From Ciona intestinalis (Eukaryota; Chordata; Ascidiacea; Phlebobranchia; Cionidae), in assembly GCF_000224145.3 (NCBI RefSeq), contig NC_020179.2:3809885-3873884 (forward strand): 64,000 bases of DNA. Reading direction: 5' to 3'. The notes beneath the pieces are model-generated. The model saw only the letters and a program-made list of their open reading frames with translations. It did not search any database and was not told the origin of the DNA. Shown here one piece after another: positions 60,227-64,000 of this stretch; positions within the stretch are counted from its first letter, which is position 1; the number at the start of each line of letters is the position of its first letter. Made by a program: the position numbers and the translations under genes.

Positions 60227-60833
60227 TTATGTTTGCTCCTGCTGTTCTGTGTCTTGCAGCATGTCGATAAAATTCTCTGTAAAAAAAGATATTGTATAGT
60301 AAGGTGGGAGAATATGGGACATCTTTAACACATATTATCTAAACATCCTGATCGTGTTTCAAACGATTAACAACGGTACATGTGAGTCGTGAGAATACGG
60401 TTTTATAACTCTTTTCATTTTCTTTTTACTACCACGGACGAGAAAATATAATGAAAAAGTGTCCCATTTCCTCCCACCCTACTATAGGCTATCTATATGT
60501 AAGCGACTTATGGTGTATGTCAAACACGACAAAATGTTTTTCTTTGTCGGATAGGCTTTTATTATATAATATAATGGTAATACTATTCTTACCCGCTCGC
60601 TGCTGTTGGTCGCCGTGCTTGTAATCTCTGTGAACAAAAAACATATCATATACCTTGACTGAGCTTTGGTAAATCAATTTGTTTTAATGAGAAAGAAGTA
60701 CTCACGGGCTCCCGTTGATCCTGCGTCGAAGGTTTTGAATTACTTCGTTTCTTCGTCGCCTCCAAAACCATTGACCGTTGGTGTCCGACACCAGAAGAGT
60801 AATAACGACAATCAATATTATCTTGCGGTACAT
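60227..60833 (-). CDS. Candidate antimicrobial peptide precursor, 70 residues
   Basis: Three exons: 60706-60833, 60593-60627, 60227-60276 (stop 60227-60229), sum 213 nt. ATG at 60831-60833 gives signal peptide MYRKIILIVVITLLVSDTNG. It is followed by a strongly cationic, Trp-rich stretch QWFWRRRRNEVIQNLRRRI with a Gly shortly after it, then a hydrophilic, acidic tail ending MLQDTEQQEQT. Signal peptide, cationic core and anionic tail is the known layout of tunicate haemocyte antimicrobial precursors (Ci-MAM and Ci-PAP type, clavanins). An upstream in-frame ATG at 60932 exists, but the signal peptide favours the inner one. AATAAA at 60197-60202 on the minus strand is 25 bases past the stop. A MITE fills intron 2 from the tail side. 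Function is inferred from layout only. Confidence 0.72.
60295..60486. mobile_element. MITE copy 23 (intron of the peptide gene)
   Basis: TATAGTAAGGTGGGAGAATA to CATTTCCTCCCACCCTACTA, full length. Confidence 0.85.
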
Positions 60834-61565
60834 ACTTGCGTATATGAGAAGTACGAACTGGGAATAATTGTCACATGAACATGGGTTAATATTGCCTCTG
60901 GAACGATCGTTTTCAAGGAAGTGTTTTTGCAAGTCGGTACCCGCAACTCTGCGCTGTCACCGCATCCAGTATGCTTTTCACGAAATTTTGGTGTTGATTC
61001 AGCAATGTTCAGACCACGTTGGTTCAGACCCAAGTTATTGTAGCCGCGCGTTGGTTTAACTTTAAAGTCTTTGTTTAGACTAACGTTGGTTTAGATAGGC
61101 GTTTAATGAAACAGAGAGATTGATTAAGCCAGGTGTGGGGCAGACCATTTTTTATGCTTTGTAATTGTTTGATTTAAATAAAGCACACGCTTATGCGGAC
61201 AATTAATAAATCATAGGCCCACGGCGGTAAATGTTAAGAATACATTCAAATTATAACGCGTACGTTTAATCTCACCATAAACTGAATTTGTTTCAGGGCT
61301 CCACTCCACACATAGAGCGTTTCGCGTAGATCGTTTCTTTTCTCTTGCGACACCGAGTTGGGTTTGAATAATGTTAACTGTGAATTGTCAAATGACATAG
61401 CTTAAACCGGCCGATGTAGCCGTCAGTCAATTTCGACGACCACTCTACTCGTATGCTTGAAACTTATGTTTTCCCTTGGGCCCTTATTTATATTTATAAT
61501 CGATAAGTAGTTTGTTAAAACGGCACGCCAGTATGTAGTTATTTTTTTGTCGTTTTGAGATCGTC
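60834..61565. other. Intergenic between the peptide gene and the tRNA cluster
   Basis: Upstream region of the peptide gene. No exon, repeat or clear promoter box recognised. Confidence 0.45.
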
Positions 61566-61636
61566 TCCTACATGGTCTAGTGGTTAGGATTCCTGGCTTT
61601 CACCCAGGCGGCCCGGGTTCGATTCCCGGTGTAGGA
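61566..61636 (+). tRNA. tRNA-Glu (TTC)
   Basis: Acceptor stem TCCTACA with TGTAGGA, A box TGGTCTAGTGGTTAGGA, anticodon loop CTTTCAC (anticodon TTC, 61599-61601), B box GGTTCGATTCC. No intron. No T-run before the tRNA-Gly eight bases on, so the two may be co-transcribed. Confidence 0.97.
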
Positions 61637-61644
61637 ACATGTTA

Positions 61645-61715
61645 GCATTGGTGGTTCAGTGGTAGAATCCTCGCCTGCCACGCGGGGGGCCCGGGTTCGA
61701 TTCCCGGCCAATGCA
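61645..61715 (+). tRNA. tRNA-Gly (GCC)
   Basis: Acceptor stem GCATTGG with CCAATGC, anticodon loop CTGCCAC (GCC), B box GGTTCGATTCC. A TTTT run just downstream is a pol III stop. Confidence 0.97.
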
Positions 61716-62042
61716 ATCTTTTCGCTCTAATTGTCGAAAATGTCGGAGTAAAAATTTTATATTTGTCCCAATGAAAAAGAACAAATAAATTTGTTTCGTT
61801 CGTGTTTTACACATTCTGTAACTGTAGCTTTGTTCACAGACATATAATGTTATAGTCAAAGTCAACACATGTCTGTGTTTTAAAAAACATCAGAAAACAT
61901 AGTGGAAGTTCACACCATTGACATCACGAAACCCTTGCTTGAAAATATATTGACATTTTCCCAAAAACCTGTTACATTCAATCTTCAAAACAGTGTCGAA
62001 TATTCTGCTTTTTATTTAATTTTTACAAAATGACAAAAGGTT
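61716..62042. other. Spacer of the tRNA inverted repeat
   Basis: Unique AT-rich sequence with TTTT runs near both edges, which serve as stops for both tRNA pairs. Nothing else seen. Confidence 0.6.
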
Positions 62043-62113
62043 TGCATTGGCCGGGAATCGAACCCGGGCCCCCCGCGTGGCAGGCGAGGATTCTACCACT
62101 GAACCACCAATGC
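62043..62113 (-). tRNA. tRNA-Gly (GCC)
   Basis: Reverse complement of the copy at 61645-61715 with no difference noticed. A TTTT run follows on the minus strand. Confidence 0.97.
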
Positions 62114-62121
62114 TAACACGT

Positions 62122-62192
62122 TCCTACACCGGGAATCGAACCCGGGCCGCCTGGGTGAAAGCCAGGAATCCTAACCACTAGACCATGTAGGA
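62122..62192 (-). tRNA. tRNA-Glu (TTC)
   Basis: Reverse complement of the copy at 61566-61636. Transcribed towards the tRNA-Gly and away from SCFD2. Confidence 0.97.
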
Positions 62193-62428
62193 GACGTTAG
62201 AGTTTTGTCGAAAACGAGTGTCTATCGTTACGCCAGCATTCTGCCAGACAGACTGTTGACGTAGTAGATTTTTGTGAGACTTTAGCATCTGGTTAAAATC
62301 ACCACGTTACTCGTTTGGTTAAAATCTACATTACTTACATCGAAATACTTTACTCTTTTTGTATTCTGTGTTTTTTTCAGCTGGTAGTATATTTTTGATA
62401 AGCATTTAAACAGTAAAAAAGTAAAGCA
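62193..62428. promoter_or_regulatory. Promoter and 5' UTR region of SCFD2
   Basis: Only 236 bp separate the minus-strand tRNA-Glu from the SCFD2 start. No TATA box seen. The SCFD2 promoter must lie here or overlap the tRNA genes. Confidence 0.5.
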
Positions 62429-63780
62429 ATGGCAGGCGATGTGATAGCTGGTGCAAATGACAAGCTTTGGCGTCCTGTGCTTTCTAAAGTTAAAGGATCT
62501 GTTGTTTTCATTGACTTTTCATGTGCCGAGTGCCTATACTGGAGCGGTGGGCCCAAAATATTACTAGATGCTGGCGCTGTGTCCATTAAAGAATTCTCCT
62601 CATTTGAAAGTGGAGGAGAGAAAAATACAAAAGCTGTCTTTATTGTCAGTTCCCTTTTAAAAGGCCGAGCACAATCTGTGCTGCGTGATACCATTAAATC
62701 AAGCAATTTCCAATACTGTGTTGTATTTACCACTTTTGATGAAGACACCCATAGATTTTCAAACAGCACTAATGTGGTGGATGCTAATTCACCCATTTTC
62801 GAAGACTTAGAATCCCAAATTTCTCGCTGGATGGGTGGAATGAGTTACTCATGTGAAGTTCTGTATGCTCCCTTGTTTATTGCTCCATTTACATCCCTTC
62901 TATTTTTAACTCCAACTTTAAATGAAGTTTTTCCATTACTACATCATGATTTAGCTGCGATTGATGCAGTGAGAAAAAGTAAAGGTGAACAGCATGAGAT
63001 AAACAGACTTTCCGACGTTCACTTTTATGCATTGCCCACAAACTACCAGCTACAAATTCGAAACCTGGCTGCTTCTCTTAACAACTTATTTGAGGCTCTT
63101 GACTGCAAAGATGATTTATTTGTGGTGGGTAGCACAAGCAGATTAATCGGCACGCAACTGGCCAATCTTCCAGCAGCACGCCAACGGCGAAAAACATCAT
63201 CAAAGCAAGCATCACTTTTGCTTATAGATCGAACTCTTGACACTGTTGGGCCAGCAGCTCATTCAGACGATTCTGTTGTGGACAAAATATTTGGGATTCT
63301 TCCAGAGTTGCCATGTAAGTCGGTTATTTATAACAAATATTAAAGAAACAGGGCATTTTCATAATTCTTGTTGTATTTCCGCTTAAAAATTATTTGACCC
63401 CATGTTTAATTATTATAAAAAAATTTAGATTTTTTTCACTATATAAAGAAAAAGATTATTGTATTACAAACATGCAAACAATATATTTATATATATCTGT
63501 TTGATTCTTGTTTTAATGGTGTTCTGCCCATTTTTATTAAAAAAAACAGCCTTATTTTGCTTTATTACCTTTTCATTTTCACAGGCCATGCAAATAACGT
63601 TGCAATCGACATGTTGTGTCTGTCATCTTTAAAACCAACAGACCTCAGTGAAAGTGACAGCAATGATATCACAAGCATGTATTTCCCAGGCAGTCTAATG
63701 CCACCAAATGAAGCATATCCGAGCATGCTTGAAGATATGATGACATCCTCACAAAGACTTGCACTCAGCCTATTAAAAAA
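62429..63780 (+). CDS. SCFD2: SCFD2 (Sec1 family domain-containing protein 2), first two coding exons, 3' end outside window
   Basis: Exon 1 62429-63314 (donor GTAAGT), exon 2 63585-63780 (acceptor TTTCACAG, donor GTTAGA). Exon 1 alone gives about 295 residues. The start MAGDVIAGANDKLW, then VKGSVVFIDFSCAECLYWSG, LESQISRWMGGMSYSC and a later LLLIDRTLDTVGPAAHSDDS segment fit the Sec1/Munc18-like family, and exon 2 begins CHANNVAIDMLCLSSLKP, typical of SCFD2. The family is linked to SNARE-dependent membrane traffic, though SCFD2 itself is little studied. Start chosen because AGCAATGGC has a good context and no earlier in-frame ATG is seen. This is a conserved housekeeping gene, unrelated to the secreted-protein array. 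Confidence 0.9.
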
Positions 63781-64000
63781 GTTAGATACGCTACAGTGTT
63801 TTTGTTGTTTAAATTAAACAAGAAAGTAGGAGTGTATAAATTTTTAATTAAACCTTACATAATTTTCTTATGTGCACAAGTAAATATGTAGTGCATAAAA
63901 CTGATTAGGAATAGGCCTAGCCCGATAACTAAATGAAGATATCAATGCATGGAAATTAGTATGACATTCAAAAGTACAACATTGGAAGATAATATTCAAG

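Larger units (their letters stand above)
61566..62192. repeat. Inverted repeat of the tRNA-Glu/tRNA-Gly pair
   Basis: Arms 61566-61715 and 62043-62192 are near-perfect reverse complements; short flanks match too (GTCTCCTACATGG versus CCATGTAGGAGAC). Differences seen lie mainly in the 8-base spacer between the tRNAs. The central spacer is about 327 bp. Confidence 0.95.

Noticed and set aside
1-64000. Retrovirus-like or other capsid-bearing elements
   Set aside because: No reverse transcriptase, integrase, capsid or long terminal repeats noticed by eye; the mobile DNA seen is MITEs, SINE pieces and fold-back repeats.
1-64000. CRISPR arrays or bacterial operons
   Set aside because: No regular direct repeats with unique spacers; genes are spliced and the genome is animal.

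Overview
This is eukaryotic DNA with small, intron-split exons. It is most likely from a sea squirt of the genus Ciona. The reasons are the compact AT-rich introns, the secreted proteins built from CCP (sushi), vWA and Ly6/uPAR (LU) domains, an SCFD2 orthologue, and about 30 copies of a ~190 bp inverted-repeat MITE of the kind seen in Ciona. The species call is inference. Exon limits below come from reading GT/AG sites, intron phases and domain alignment by eye. Four runs of N (10014-10402, 48602-48665, 50893-51001, 52611-52660) hide some exons.

Layout. 1-3770 (+): 3' part of gene A, CCP-CCP-vWA-CCP-vWA. 4094-19530 (-): gene B, a very large secreted protein with signal peptide, CCP, vWA, about 20 tandem CCPs, then a CCP-vWA-CCP-vWA tail like that of gene A. 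A and B are tail to tail. 21801-28635 (-): gene C, signal peptide, LU domain, Thr/Ser-rich linker and six CCPs encoded by a three-exon module repeated three times. 31159-35331, 36378-41859 and 42894-47298 (-): paralogues D, E and F, each signal peptide - LU - Pro/Thr linker - CCP - vWA. 48442-56190 (-): gene G, the same LU start followed by three linker-CCP-vWA units. 60227-60833 (-): a 70-residue precursor laid out like an antimicrobial peptide. 61566-62192: tRNA-Glu/tRNA-Gly pairs in a near-perfect inverted repeat. 62429-end (+): the first two exons of SCFD2.

The main interest is the same-strand array C-D-E-F-G. All five begin with one LU domain spread over three exons with the same intron phases, and four of them continue into CCP and vWA domains. 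I do not know this LU-mucin-CCP-vWA architecture from described families. The proteins have signal peptides, no visible membrane segment, and end directly after the last vWA or CCP. They look like secreted, multivalent, fast-evolving recognition or matrix proteins. Exon phases are modular (1-1 for CCP and linker exons), and there is clear recent tandem duplication inside genes B and G. Genes C and F each have one exon one base short of frame, which is either allelic decay or sequence error.
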